This document shows, piece after piece, positions 1 to 6,496 of a DNA stretch of 9,390 nt. Position 1 is the stretch's first letter, and the number at the start of each line of letters is the position of its first letter. The notes under the pieces are model-generated. The model searched no databases, was not told the DNA's origin, and saw only the letters and a list, made by a program, of their open reading frames with translations. The DNA comes from CAYNLK01 sp964398055. Lineage in GTDB: Bacteria > Chloroflexota > Anaerolineae > 4572-78 > J111. The translations under genes were made by a program, and so were the position numbers. The DNA lies in contig CAYNLK010000097.1 in assembly GCA_964398055.1 (NCBI GenBank), forward strand, positions 1 through 9,390, given 5' to 3'.

Positions 1-59
1 GTACTCAATTATGTTAATTCATCAAAATCACAATTTATGACCTTAACGAGTATAAAAGC

Positions 60-149
60 TGGCGGAGGGAGAGGGATTCGAACCCCCGGAGACCTTGCGG
101 CCTCAGTGGTTTTCAAGACCACCGCAATCGTCCACTCTGCCATCCCTCC
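60..149 (-). tRNA. tRNA-Ser (anticodon UGA)
   Basis: Read on the minus strand this is a complete class II tRNA. The 7-bp acceptor stem is GGAGGGA (149-143) paired with TCCCTCC (70-64), followed by discriminator G at 63 and an encoded CCA (62-60). The anticodon stem GTGGT/ACCAC encloses the loop CTTGAAA, placing anticodon TGA at 115-113, which reads UCA (and by wobble other UCN) serine codons. A long variable arm follows the anticodon stem, as expected for serine tRNAs, and the T-loop is TTCGAAT. The gene has its own promoter just upstream and lies downstream of the epimerase gene on the same strand. Confidence 0.97.
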
Positions 150-166
150 AGACGGGATTAAGGCAT

Positions 167-195
167 ATTTTAGCAGAGTCAGGCCCGAAAGTCAA
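167..195 (-). promoter_or_regulatory. Promoter of tRNA-Ser
   Basis: On the minus strand there is a -35 box TTGACT (195-190), a spacer of exactly 17 bases, and a -10 box TAAAAT (172-167) preceded by TG in the extended -10 position. Transcription would start near 160, about ten bases before the mature tRNA 5' end. The -35 lies six bases beyond the epimerase stop codon, so the tRNA can be transcribed independently of that gene. Confidence 0.75.
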
Positions 196-200
196 TTCAT

Positions 201-1148
201 TTACAATTCAACGCTCAGATTATCACGACTGAATTGGGGGTCTCGCTCCACCAGCCAGACCAATCCCTGCTCTAATGACACCTGCGGCTGGTAGCCTAAT
301 AGCTCTTTAGCTCGCGCAGTATTGGCCACCAAGCTCGATACCCCCCCGGCAACCGCGGGATTGACAATAATCCTGGCCTGGCGTCCGGTCACTTGTTCAA
401 TCAATCTGACTAAATCATTGAGGCTGGTGCCAATACCGGTGCCGATGTTGATAATCTGCCGATCGATATTTTGGGCCGTGGCCGCAGCAGCTAGCGCCTT
501 CACCACATCATCCACATAAACGTAATCACGTACTTGCCGGCCATCACCGTGGATTATCACCGAGCCGCCCCCCAAAATCTGGCGCACAAATTGGGGAATC
601 ACCGGTGGATGGGTGGGCGGAATGGCCTGGCCAGGCCCATAGGCGTTGAAGATGCGCAACGAGACCGTCTCAATATTCCAGACGCCGCCAATAGTTTGAA
701 CGTAACCTTCGGCGGCAAGCTTGCTGACGGCATAGGGGGAGGTGGGGTTTGGCAATAATCTCTCGTGCACTACCGGCCCCGGCTGCTCGCCATAAATGGC
801 CCCCGAGGAGGCCAGCACGACCCGCTTGATGCCGGCATCCCGCATCGCCTCCATGATGGCTACAGTGCCGCTGACGTTGGTCCGATTATACTCGCGCGGG
901 TACAGCACCGACTCCGGCACCGAGACCCTGGCCGCCAGGTGATAAACGCAATCGATCTTAGTCAGCAAACGCCAGACTTTGGGCTTATCTTCAACGTCGC
1001 CGCGGGTAAAGTGCACGGCCGGGTCGAGCCGGCTGCGGTCACCGGCGCTCAGGTCGTCGAGCACCCGCACGGTATGTCCCTGCTGTACCAGGTAGTTGGC
1101 CAGGGCAGTGCCGATAAAGCCGGCGCCGCCGGTTATCAAAAAGCGCAT
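201..1148 (-). CDS. NAD-dependent nucleotide-sugar epimerase/dehydratase (extended SDR, GalE-like)
   Basis: The 315-residue protein is an extended short-chain dehydrogenase/reductase. It starts with a Rossmann NAD-binding motif TGGAGFIG (residues 6-13), with DDLS at 31-34 at the end of the second strand. The catalytic residues follow: Ser in SSGAIYG (114-120), then Tyr139 and Lys143 in YAVSK. RDYVYVDDVV (207-216) is typical of UDP-glucose 4-epimerases and relatives. The usual role is NAD-dependent C4 epimerisation (or related chemistry) of a UDP- or dTDP-sugar in the cytosol for surface polysaccharides; the exact substrate cannot be read from the sequence. The ATG start is preceded by GAAGGA on the minus strand. 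The gene begins 24 bases after the phosphoribosyltransferase stop, so cotranscription is likely. It could be a GalE or another NDP-sugar epimerase. Confidence 0.9.
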   Translation of the reverse strand: MRFLITGGAGFIGTALANYLVQQGHTVRVLDDLSAGDRSRLDPAVHFTRGDVEDKPKVWRLLTKIDCVYHLAARVSVPESVLYPREYNRTNVSGTVAIMEAMRDAGIKRVVLASSGAIYGEQPGPVVHERLLPNPTSPYAVSKLAAEGYVQTIGGVWNIETVSLRIFNAYGPGQAIPPTHPPVIPQFVRQILGGGSVIIHGDGRQVRDYVYVDDVVKALAAAATAQNIDRQIINIGTGIGTSLNDLVRLIEQVTGRQARIIVNPAVAGGVSSLVANTARAKELLGYQPQVSLEQGLVWLVERDPQFSRDNLSVEL

Positions 1149-1172
1149 ACCTTATCCTTCACTGGGGCCTAT

Positions 1173-1655
1173 CTAAGTGCCCAGAGCGCTGCGATCCAGT
1201 TCCCAGGGGTAAATGATCCAATCCTGAGTTTCTGCCCCGTAAAAATCAGGGGATTTATCCGGGAATTGAGAACGGTGGGTTTTGTAGTGCAAAACTGCAG
1301 AAAAGGGATAGCCGCCGGCCTGCTCCACCCGTTCCGTTACCGTGACCATCTCTTTGCCCCGATCCCAGATGTCATCAACAATCAAGACCTGCTTGCCGCG
1401 CAAAAAACTATCCTCAGGAAATTGCATAAAGACCGGCCAGTCAAAATCATGTTCCGAGTCCTGGTAAAAATCTACCGAGGCCACCAACACTTGTTGAACG
1501 GCCAATCGTTCAGAAATAATCGCACTGGGCACAATCCCGCCCCGCGTAATCGCCAGAACCAGCTCATACTCGTTGGCCTGCATCCGGGGAATCATCTTGG
1601 AGATCAATTTATTGACATCGTGCCAGGAAAGATAAATCTTATTTACATTTTCCAT
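1173..1655 (-). CDS. Purine-type phosphoribosyltransferase (Hpt/Gpt-like, COG2236 type)
   Basis: The 160-residue protein shows the type I phosphoribosyltransferase fold. AITRGG (35-40) is the pyrophosphate-loop region. VLIVDDIWDRGKEM (90-103) is the PRPP-binding motif with the two adjacent acidic residues Asp94 and Asp95. The C-terminal YPWEL (149-153) resembles the end of xanthine/hypoxanthine-guanine phosphoribosyltransferases. The expected reaction is transfer of ribose 5-phosphate from PRPP to a purine base (salvage), in the cytosol; base specificity is not readable. It starts with ATG but I see only a weak Shine-Dalgarno sequence upstream. It lies between comEA and the epimerase gene. 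It lacks the N-terminal cysteine-rich zinc finger of ComF, so despite the comEA neighbour I do not call it a competence gene. Confidence 0.85.
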   Translation of the reverse strand: MENVNKIYLSWHDVNKLISKMIPRMQANEYELVLAITRGGIVPSAIISERLAVQQVLVASVDFYQDSEHDFDWPVFMQFPEDSFLRGKQVLIVDDIWDRGKEMVTVTERVEQAGGYPFSAVLHYKTHRSQFPDKSPDFYGAETQDWIIYPWELDRSALGT

Positions 1656-1709
1656 TGTCTTAACAACCGGCTTTGGTTGACCTGCCCACCTATTTTGAAC
1701 CTTAACCCG

Positions 1710-1718
1710 ATTGTATCA
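1710..1718 (-). promoter_or_regulatory. Possible extended -10 promoter for the phosphoribosyltransferase-epimerase pair
   Basis: Minus-strand TGATACAAT (1718-1710) matches the extended -10 consensus TGnTATAAT at all but one position of the hexamer. There is no convincing -35 box at 17 bases. It would give a leader of roughly 45-50 bases ahead of the phosphoribosyltransferase ATG. Read-through from comEA is the alternative. Confidence 0.4.
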
Positions 1719-1767
1719 CAAAGCGAACATGGTGGCTAATTGCCGAATTTTGGATATTGGCGCCCGC

Positions 1768-2448
1768 TCACTCAACGGTGACCAAGGGCTTGATTTTGGC
1801 CAGGGTAGCCTGGCCGATGCCGCTAACCTCAGTTATCTCCTCAACGCTCTTGAAATTACCATTGTTTTGGCGATAATCGATGATCCGCCCGGCAATGGCC
1901 GGTCCGATACCTGGCAGCGAGTCTAGCTCCTCCAGCGAGGCGAGATTGAGATTGATCAGGCCGCCTGAAACCGGAGCGGAACTACGGCTGGCGTCGCTAC
2001 TCTGGCTGGCGTCGATACTCCGGCTGGGCACACCACCCTGCACCGGCGGCGGGGCATCCTGCTCATCCAGCCGGGGCACGTGAATTTGCTGCTGATCCTG
2101 CAGCTCCAGCGCCTGGTTGATCCGTTCCGGGTCTGCTTCGGGCGTAAAGCCCCCGGCCGCCAAAATAGCATCTTTGATGATGCTGCCTGCCGGCAAAAAA
2201 TAGACATCGGACTTGACCACTGCCCCGGTCACATAAACTCGAACTGGCGCCGGAGTCGGGGTGAGGGTGGGTACCGGCGTAGGCTCCGGCGTGGACGTTG
2301 CCGTAGGTGAAGAAGTTGCGGCGGCTATAATTTCGACCGCGCTTTGGGCCGGTCGCCCCCAGTAAAAAAGGCCGGCTCCGGCCAGGGCCACGAGCAGTAA
2401 CAGCCCAAAAATAAGATGACGATTGCGATCTAGCCAGGTTCCGTTCAT
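1768..2448 (-). CDS. comEA: ComEA-like membrane-anchored helix-hairpin-helix DNA-binding protein
   Basis: The 226-residue protein has, in order: a short charged N-terminus and one transmembrane segment (about 12-30); a Thr/Pro-rich flexible linker (about 44-68); a SLBB domain (about 69-125, beginning VRVYVTGAV); a low-complexity Ser/Asp/Arg spacer (about 126-163); and a C-terminal tandem helix-hairpin-helix domain (165-226) with LPGIGPAIAGRI (178-189) and VSGIGQATLAKI (208-219). This order is that of ComEA, the DNA receptor that binds incoming double-stranded DNA on the outer face of the membrane during transformation. The ATG start has AAGGAG about 7-8 bases upstream. ComEC, often the next gene, is not present here; the downstream gene is a phosphoribosyltransferase. 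The Pro/Thr linker style is common in Chloroflexota surface proteins. A role in DNA uptake is inferred from the family. Confidence 0.88.
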   Translation of the reverse strand: MNGTWLDRNRHLIFGLLLLVALAGAGLFYWGRPAQSAVEIIAAATSSPTATSTPEPTPVPTLTPTPAPVRVYVTGAVVKSDVYFLPAGSIIKDAILAAGGFTPEADPERINQALELQDQQQIHVPRLDEQDAPPPVQGGVPSRSIDASQSSDASRSSAPVSGGLINLNLASLEELDSLPGIGPAIAGRIIDYRQNNGNFKSVEEITEVSGIGQATLAKIKPLVTVE

Positions 2449-2512
2449 AGTTGGGTCTCCTTTTGAATCTCATCAAGTCGTTGTTGTATGGGTGGATGGC
2501 AAAACTTTCAAG

Positions 2513-2521
2513 ATTATAACA
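2513..2521 (-). promoter_or_regulatory. Promoter (extended -10) of comEA
   Basis: The minus strand reads TGTTATAAT (2521-2513), a perfect extended -10 (TGnTATAAT). The -35 region at 17 bases is poor (AGAAGC), which is normal for extended -10 promoters. Transcription would start near 2506 and give a leader of about 57 bases before the comEA ATG. Confidence 0.65.
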
Positions 2522-2606
2522 TGATTATGGCTGGCGCTTCTCCCTAAAAATTGGTGATTGTAACTAAAAATTTGAAATAATGAAGCAACCTAGATATGGC
2601 CCGTAC

Positions 2607-2761
2607 CGGAAAAAGGGTCTGTCCAATTTTTTAGGTGACCGGCACTTCCAACTCATCTTGGCTTGGAATTGCCGTCAAATCGCCTTAATTTTTGCTCAGA
2701 AATCGTGGTGAAAGTGCCGGTCACCTTACCCACCTAAAATTCTGGACGCACCCCGGAAAAA
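2607..2761. mobile_element. MITE-like element (139 bases) with imperfect terminal inverted repeats and 8-base target duplication
   Basis: The element body is 2615-2753. Its left end (2615-2647) and the reverse complement of its right end (2753-2712) align over 33 positions with 5 mismatches and one 9-base insertion in the right arm. Both begin GGGT, share GTCCA and TTTTAGGTG, and finish with a perfect 15-base inverted repeat, AGGTGACCGGCACTT at 2633-2647 against 2712-2726. Flush on both sides is a perfect 8-base direct repeat CGGAAAAA (2607-2614 and 2754-2761; 9 bases if the preceding C is counted). The 64-base centre (2648-2711) has no coding capacity. Terminal inverted repeats plus a target duplication and no transposase define a MITE or a deleted insertion sequence. 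An 8-9 base duplication fits families such as IS256, but the family cannot be assigned from the ends alone. Confidence 0.75.
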
Positions 2762-2768
2762 TTGGTAC

Positions 2769-2797
2769 TTTTGGTTTGCCCGGCTTTGTGGTATGAT
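2769..2797 (+). promoter_or_regulatory. Promoter of the GDP-mannose pyrophosphorylase-like gene
   Basis: An extended -10, TGGTATGAT (2789-2797), has a weak -35 (TTTTGG, 2769-2774) at 17 bases. The start would lie near 2804, giving a leader of about 39 bases. The right-hand target repeat of the MITE ends only 7 bases upstream of this -35 region, so the insertion has replaced whatever native upstream sequence existed. Confidence 0.6.
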
Positions 2798-2829
2798 AGT
2801 TTACAGATTAACCCTACTCACTTGTTCCA

Positions 2830-2835
2830 GGGGAG
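2830..2835 (+). promoter_or_regulatory. Shine-Dalgarno sequence fixing the ATG at 2843
   Basis: GGGGAG lies 7 bases before the ATG at 2843. The reading frame is open further upstream (a TTG at 2762), but that extension runs across the promoter and has no ribosome binding site. Translation from 2843 begins MKAVVMAGG, the normal N-terminus of the family, so 2843 is the start. Confidence 0.85.
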
Positions 2836-2842
2836 ACACGTT

Positions 2843-5344
2843 ATGAAAGCTGTGGTGATGGCCGGGGGGGTTGGCTCAAGACTTCGCCCGTTGACCATCG
2901 AACGCCCCAAACCGATGGTGCCTATCGTCAACAAGCCGGTATTGGGCCATATTCTCGACTTACTCAAGCGTTACAACATTACCGAAGTTATTATTACGGT
3001 TCAATATCTGGCTAATTTGATTCAGGATTATTTCGGCGATGGCTCTAGCTTGGGCATGAACATCCACTACAGTGTTGAAGAAACCCCTCTGGGTACGGCC
3101 GGCAGCGTTAAAAGCACCCAAAAATTATTAGACGACACCTTTTTGGTCATTAGTGGGGATGCCCTGACCAATGTTAACCTGGCCAAGCTGATTGAGTATC
3201 ACCAAAACCGAAAAACTCTGGCCACGCTGGCCCTTTATACCCTGGCCAACCCGGTCGAGTATGGTGTTATCAATATCAACCATCACGGCAAAATCATCCG
3301 CTTTCAAGAAAAACCAAGCCGTGGCTCGGTGATGTCGGATTACGTAAACACGGGTATTTACGTGTTAGAGCCTGAAATACTCGACTTTTTTGACCTGAAC
3401 ATCCCCTTTGATTTTGCCAAGGATCTATTTCCAATGGTGCACGAGCGCGGTGAGCCGCTGTATGGTTACGTTGCGGCCGGCTACTGGTGCGACGTCGGCA
3501 ACATTCCAGAATATATGCGGGCCACGGCCGATGCCCTGTCTGGCAAAGTGGAGGGGTTGAATTTAGGTCGTTATTTGGGCAACGGCATTTGGACAGGTGA
3601 TGATGTCCAGATTGCGCCGGATGCCCGGCTAGAAGGGCCGATTTATTTGGGCAACTCGGTCCAGATCAAAAGCGGCGCGGTCATCCGCGGGCCGGCCGTA
3701 ATTCGGGACTATGCCGTTATCGATAACGAAGCCCAAATCGATCGCTCGATCCTCTGGCGCAACTGTTACATCGGTGAACGGGTGCAAATCAGCGGCGCGG
3801 TCATCACCCGGCAATGCAGCGTAAAAACCAACGCCACGGTGTTTGAAGGCGCCGTCATCGGCGATGGGACGATCATCGGCGAAGGAGCCATCATTCATCC
3901 CAACGTTAAAATTTGGCCGGGCAAAGAAGTCGAAGCCAGCGCGACCGTCAACAGCAGTATTATCTGGGGTTCGCAGGGCCGGCGGGTACTCTTTGGCCGT
4001 TATGGCGTCACCGGTGTCGTTAACATCGACCTGACCCCTGAATTTAGCGCCAAGTTAGGCGCTGCTTTTGGGGCCACATTGCCAAAAGGCGCCATCGTCA
4101 CCATCAATCGTGATATGCACCGCAGCCCCCGCATGATTAAGCGGGCGATTATTTCCGGATTGCCGTCGGCCGGGATCCATGTTTGGGATTTAGGCAGCCA
4201 GCCCATGCCGATTGTGCGCTATTTTACCAGGTTTAGCGAGGTACAGGGTGGCGTCCACGTTCGCCTTTCACCCTCCGACAAGCGCGTGGTTGATATTTGC
4301 TTTATGGACAGCCAGGGGCTGAATTTAAGTAAGCATCAGGAGCGCACCATCGAACATGTCTTTTTTAGAGAAGATTTTCGCCGGGTCTATCTGGACGACA
4401 TTGGCACCATTGAATATGCCGGGCGAGCCAGAGAGCAGTATATTGGAGACTTTCTAAGACACATTAATACCAAAGCCATTCAAAGCGCTACGTTTGAGTT
4501 GGTTGTTGCCTTTGCCGATGAACCTGTGGCCGAAGTTTTGCCCATTATTTTGGACAAATTGGGTTGCAACCTGATTGGGTTGAATGCTTACATTGATAAT
4601 GCCCCGGTCAGTTCCCCCCAGGCGCAGTTTCAGGCTGCCTTAAAACAGTTGCAGATTATTGCCTCGGCCTTGGGGGTTCAATTAGGGGCCAGGTTGAGCG
4701 CCGGCGGGGAGAAACTATTTTTGGTCGATGACCGCGGTTATCTGTTACAAAATATCACGGCTTGCGCCGCCTTGGTCGATATGGCCTTGCGGGATGCCCC
4801 CGGCAGCCACGTGGCCATCCCCATCAATATGCCCAATTTATTTGAAGAGATTGCCAAACGACACCAGGGCAAGATCATCCGAACCGAAATTGACCTTGAT
4901 ACTTTGATCAAAGCAACCTGTCCCAAAAATGTAATTATGGCCGGCGACGGTAACGGTAACTTCATCTTTCCCGATTTTCAATGCGCGGTTGATGGGATGA
5001 TGGCCCTGGCCAAGACCCTGGAATTTTTAGCTACCCAGCACGTTACCCTGGGTGAGATTGTGGCCAATTTACCACCTTATCACCTGGCCCAAAGAAAAGT
5101 CTCTTGTGTCTGGGAGGCCAAAGCCAGAGTGATGCGCCTGATTCACCAGAAGTTTGAAAAGTACGAATCACACATCATCAATGGGGTCAAGGTTCCCCTC
5201 AGTCCGACCAAATGGGTTTTAATTGTACCCGATCCTGATCAACCCTATTTTCGCATCACCGCCGAAGCTGAAACTCAGGATGAAGCCGAGGCGCTGGTGG
5301 ATGAATATGCCCAGATTGTGGAAAATATCTCGCCGCTCGAGTAG
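2843..5344 (+). CDS. Mannose-1-phosphate guanylyltransferase-like nucleotidyltransferase fused to a degenerate phosphomannomutase-like domain
   Basis: The 833-residue protein has three parts. Residues 1-235 are an NTP-transferase domain: GGVGSRLRPLT (8-18), Lys23 in RPKPMVPI, metal-binding Asp106 in SGDALTN, FQEKP (154-158) and Asp217 in CDVGN. Residues about 245-375 are hexapeptide repeats of a left-handed beta-helix. From about 382 onward it resembles phosphomannomutase/phosphoglucomutase: FGRYGVTG opens the region and INRDMHRSP (421-429) matches the usual GRD-R-S element. The family is expected to make GDP-mannose (or another NDP-sugar) from GTP and mannose 1-phosphate in the cytosol for glycans. 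In the mutase-like part the key loops are altered: the TASHNP loop reads RLSPSD (474-479), the DGDGDR metal loop reads SAGGEK (619-624), the GEMSGH loop reads GDGNGN (701-706), and the RPSGTEP loop reads VPDPDQP (795-801). I therefore infer that this part is not an active mutase. Nucleotide and sugar specificity are unproven. Confidence 0.88.
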   Translation: MKAVVMAGGVGSRLRPLTIERPKPMVPIVNKPVLGHILDLLKRYNITEVIITVQYLANLIQDYFGDGSSLGMNIHYSVEETPLGTAGSVKSTQKLLDDTFLVISGDALTNVNLAKLIEYHQNRKTLATLALYTLANPVEYGVININHHGKIIRFQEKPSRGSVMSDYVNTGIYVLEPEILDFFDLNIPFDFAKDLFPMVHERGEPLYGYVAAGYWCDVGNIPEYMRATADALSGKVEGLNLGRYLGNGIWTGDDVQIAPDARLEGPIYLGNSVQIKSGAVIRGPAVIRDYAVIDNEAQIDRSILWRNCYIGERVQISGAVITRQCSVKTNATVFEGAVIGDGTIIGEGAIIHPNVKIWPGKEVEASATVNSSIIWGSQGRRVLFGRYGVTGVVNIDLTPEFSAKLGAAFGATLPKGAIVTINRDMHRSPRMIKRAIISGLPSAGIHVWDLGSQPMPIVRYFTRFSEVQGGVHVRLSPSDKRVVDICFMDSQGLNLSKHQERTIEHVFFREDFRRVYLDDIGTIEYAGRAREQYIGDFLRHINTKAIQSATFELVVAFADEPVAEVLPIILDKLGCNLIGLNAYIDNAPVSSPQAQFQAALKQLQIIASALGVQLGARLSAGGEKLFLVDDRGYLLQNITACAALVDMALRDAPGSHVAIPINMPNLFEEIAKRHQGKIIRTEIDLDTLIKATCPKNVIMAGDGNGNFIFPDFQCAVDGMMALAKTLEFLATQHVTLGEIVANLPPYHLAQRKVSCVWEAKARVMRLIHQKFEKYESHIINGVKVPLSPTKWVLIVPDPDQPYFRITAEAETQDEAEALVDEYAQIVENISPLE

Positions 5345-5365
5345 GACGGCATCAGGATGCCGTCC
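5344..5365 (+). repeat. Perfect 10-bp palindromic hairpin overlapping the stop codon
   Basis: GGACGGCATC (5344-5353) and GATGCCGTCC (5356-5365) are exact reverse complements separated by two bases; in RNA this would be an 8- to 9-bp GC-rich stem with a small loop. It starts on the last base of the TAG stop codon. No U-tract follows, so it is not a standard intrinsic terminator. Its shape and position resemble REP-type dispersed palindromes that sit at 3' ends of genes; whether it recurs in the genome cannot be seen here. Confidence 0.6.
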
Positions 5366-5407
5366 CTATACGGCCAAAAATTGGATCTACTGAGATTCAC
5401 GCCCAAT

Positions 5408-5441
5408 AAAAAAGAGCTGTTTTGGTGACAGCTCTTTTTTT
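5408..5441. terminator. Bidirectional intrinsic terminator between convergent genes
   Basis: AAAAAAGAGCTGT (5408-5420) pairs with ACAGCTCTTTTTT (5428-5440) across a 7-base loop. The A-tract on one side and T-tract on the other give a U-run in both directions. It can end the plus-strand nucleotidyltransferase transcript and the minus-strand ribosomal operon, whose last gene rplL stops about 25 bases away. Confidence 0.92.
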
Positions 5442-5464
5442 CATCAATCCCCGGGTTAATCGCC

Positions 5465-5860
5465 TTACTTGATCTCGGCCACCGCGCCTTCAGCTTCAAG
5501 CTTAGATTTGGCGTCTTCAGCCGCTTCTTTAGACACAGCCTCCAGAACCTTCTGCGGCGCGCTATCGACCAAATCTTTGGCCTCTTTCAAGCCCAAGTCA
5601 GAACGAAGGGTGCGGACGGCCTTGATGACTTGAATCTTCTTGGCGCCAACTTCTTTCAAGATGACGTCAAATTCAGTCTGTTCTTCAACCGCTTCGGCCG
5701 CTTCACCGGCGCCCGCCGCGGCCACTCCCGGCATTGCCATCATGGCCATAGGGGCAGCCGCGCTAACTCCCCATTTTTCTTCCAACATTTTGGTTAGCTC
5801 CGCCGCTTCCAGAACGGTCAACTGGCTGAGTTCTTCTACCAATTTTTGCAGATCTGCCAT
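5465..5860 (-). CDS. rplL: Large ribosomal subunit protein bL12 (L7/L12)
   Basis: The 131-residue protein has the three-part L7/L12 layout. There is an N-terminal dimerisation and L10-binding helix pair (about 1-32, LVEELSQLTVLEAAELTKML). A flexible Ala/Gly/Met-rich hinge (about 33-60) contains PMAMMAMPG. The globular C-terminal domain (about 62-131) carries the conserved factor-binding surface, with KIQVIKAVR (75-83) and GLKEAKDLVD (90-99). It forms the ribosomal stalk that recruits and stimulates GTPase factors such as EF-Tu and EF-G. The ATG is preceded by AAAGGAG at about 9 bases. It follows rplJ by 60 bases and is the last gene of the operon; a terminator, not rpoB, lies downstream. Confidence 0.98.
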   Translation of the reverse strand: MADLQKLVEELSQLTVLEAAELTKMLEEKWGVSAAAPMAMMAMPGVAAAGAGEAAEAVEEQTEFDVILKEVGAKKIQVIKAVRTLRSDLGLKEAKDLVDSAPQKVLEAVSKEAAEDAKSKLEAEGAVAEIK

Positions 5861-5920
5861 TTTATATATCTCCTTTTGAAATCAAGTTTAATTACAATCA
5901 AAAAATCTATTTGGATAAGC

Positions 5921-6460
5921 TTATGCTTCAGCGGACGCTTCTGATCCTTTTTCGGCATAGGCATTGAACACATTGACCAACTGGCGAATGCCACCGGCCA
6001 ACACTCCGGCCAACTGTGAGGCTGGCGTATTGATCAGCCCTAGCAACTGCGCCCGCAGCACATCGATCGAGGGCAGGCTGGCCAGACTCTTGACCGCGGC
6101 CTCGTCGATGACTCGACCATTCATAAGGCCGCCTTTGATGACTAGCAGTTCATTAGCCTTGGCAAAATCGCTGATGGTCTTAGCCACACCGGGCACATTC
6201 TGGCGACAAAAGCCAATACCAATCGGACCGGTTAGCATTTCGCCAGGGACCGTCAGACCAACCTCGGCCAGGGCTCGCTCAGCCAACGTATTCTTGACCA
6301 CCGTAAAAGCGCCTTCGGCTTCGCGAATTTTGTTCCGCAATTCCTGGAGTTGGGTTACGGTCAGGCCGCGATAGCCGGTGATAATGATGGCGTCGCTACC
6401 CTTCAGTTGCTCCACATATTGCTGGACCAACTCTTCCTTTTTTTGCCGTGTTATAGCCAA
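5921..6460 (-). CDS. rplJ: Large ribosomal subunit protein uL10, TTG start
   Basis: The 179-residue protein is L10, the base of the ribosomal stalk. The N-terminal rRNA-binding domain contains GYRGLTVTQL (29-38) and VVKNTLAERAL (54-64), both family hallmarks. The C-terminal helix (about 155-172, GGIRQLVNVFNAYAEK) is where L7/L12 dimers attach. The start codon is TTG (6460-6458), supported by a strong AAAGGAGG (6476-6469) at 8 bases and by the family-typical start AITRQKKEELV; I see no better ATG. L10 complexed with L12 is the known autoregulator of this operon through a leader RNA, and that leader is visible just upstream (6579-6670). Confidence 0.98.
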   Translation of the reverse strand: MAITRQKKEELVQQYVEQLKGSDAIIITGYRGLTVTQLQELRNKIREAEGAFTVVKNTLAERALAEVGLTVPGEMLTGPIGIGFCRQNVPGVAKTISDFAKANELLVIKGGLMNGRVIDEAAVKSLASLPSIDVLRAQLLGLINTPASQLAGVLAGGIRQLVNVFNAYAEKGSEASAEA

Positions 6461-6468
6461 ATTTGTTG

Positions 6469-6476
6469 CCTCCTTT
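6469..6476 (-). promoter_or_regulatory. Shine-Dalgarno sequence for the rplJ TTG start
   Basis: Minus-strand AAAGGAGG lies 8 bases before the TTG at 6460. Its strength compensates for the weak start codon. It is about 20 bases downstream of the attenuator U-tract, so only transcripts that pass the terminator carry it. Confidence 0.85.
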
Positions 6477-6496
6477 CTTACTGAATTTGCTCTAAC

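Larger units (their letters stand above)
2449..2842. other. Divergent intergenic region between comEA and the GDP-mannose pyrophosphorylase-like gene
   Basis: This 394-base non-coding stretch carries, from left to right: the comEA ribosome binding site and promoter (minus), an A/T-rich stretch, a MITE-like inverted-repeat element with flanking direct repeats (2607-2761), and the promoter and ribosome binding site of the plus-strand gene. I see no open reading frame with coding character in it. Confidence 0.85.

Noticed and set aside
1..59. Imperfect inverted repeat TACTC-GTTAA / TTAAC-GAGTA downstream of the tRNA gene, considered as a terminator.
   Set aside because: The arms are short, A/T-rich and interrupted, the loop is long and there is no U-tract in the right place.
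1173..1655. Phosphoribosyltransferase next to comEA read as ComF.
   Set aside because: ComF has an N-terminal cysteine-rich zinc-binding region and a different PRPP-loop context. This protein has no cysteines there and resembles purine phosphoribosyltransferases of the Hpt/Gpt type.
765..1739. Long plus-strand open frame of 324 codons across the epimerase and phosphoribosyltransferase genes.
   Set aside because: It is the antisense shadow of two clear minus-strand genes and shows no recognisable domain or ribosome binding site.
2762..2842. Upstream in-frame extension of the GDP-mannose pyrophosphorylase-like protein from a TTG at 2762.
   Set aside because: The stretch contains the likely promoter and the ribosome binding site for the ATG at 2843, and its translation has no family resemblance.
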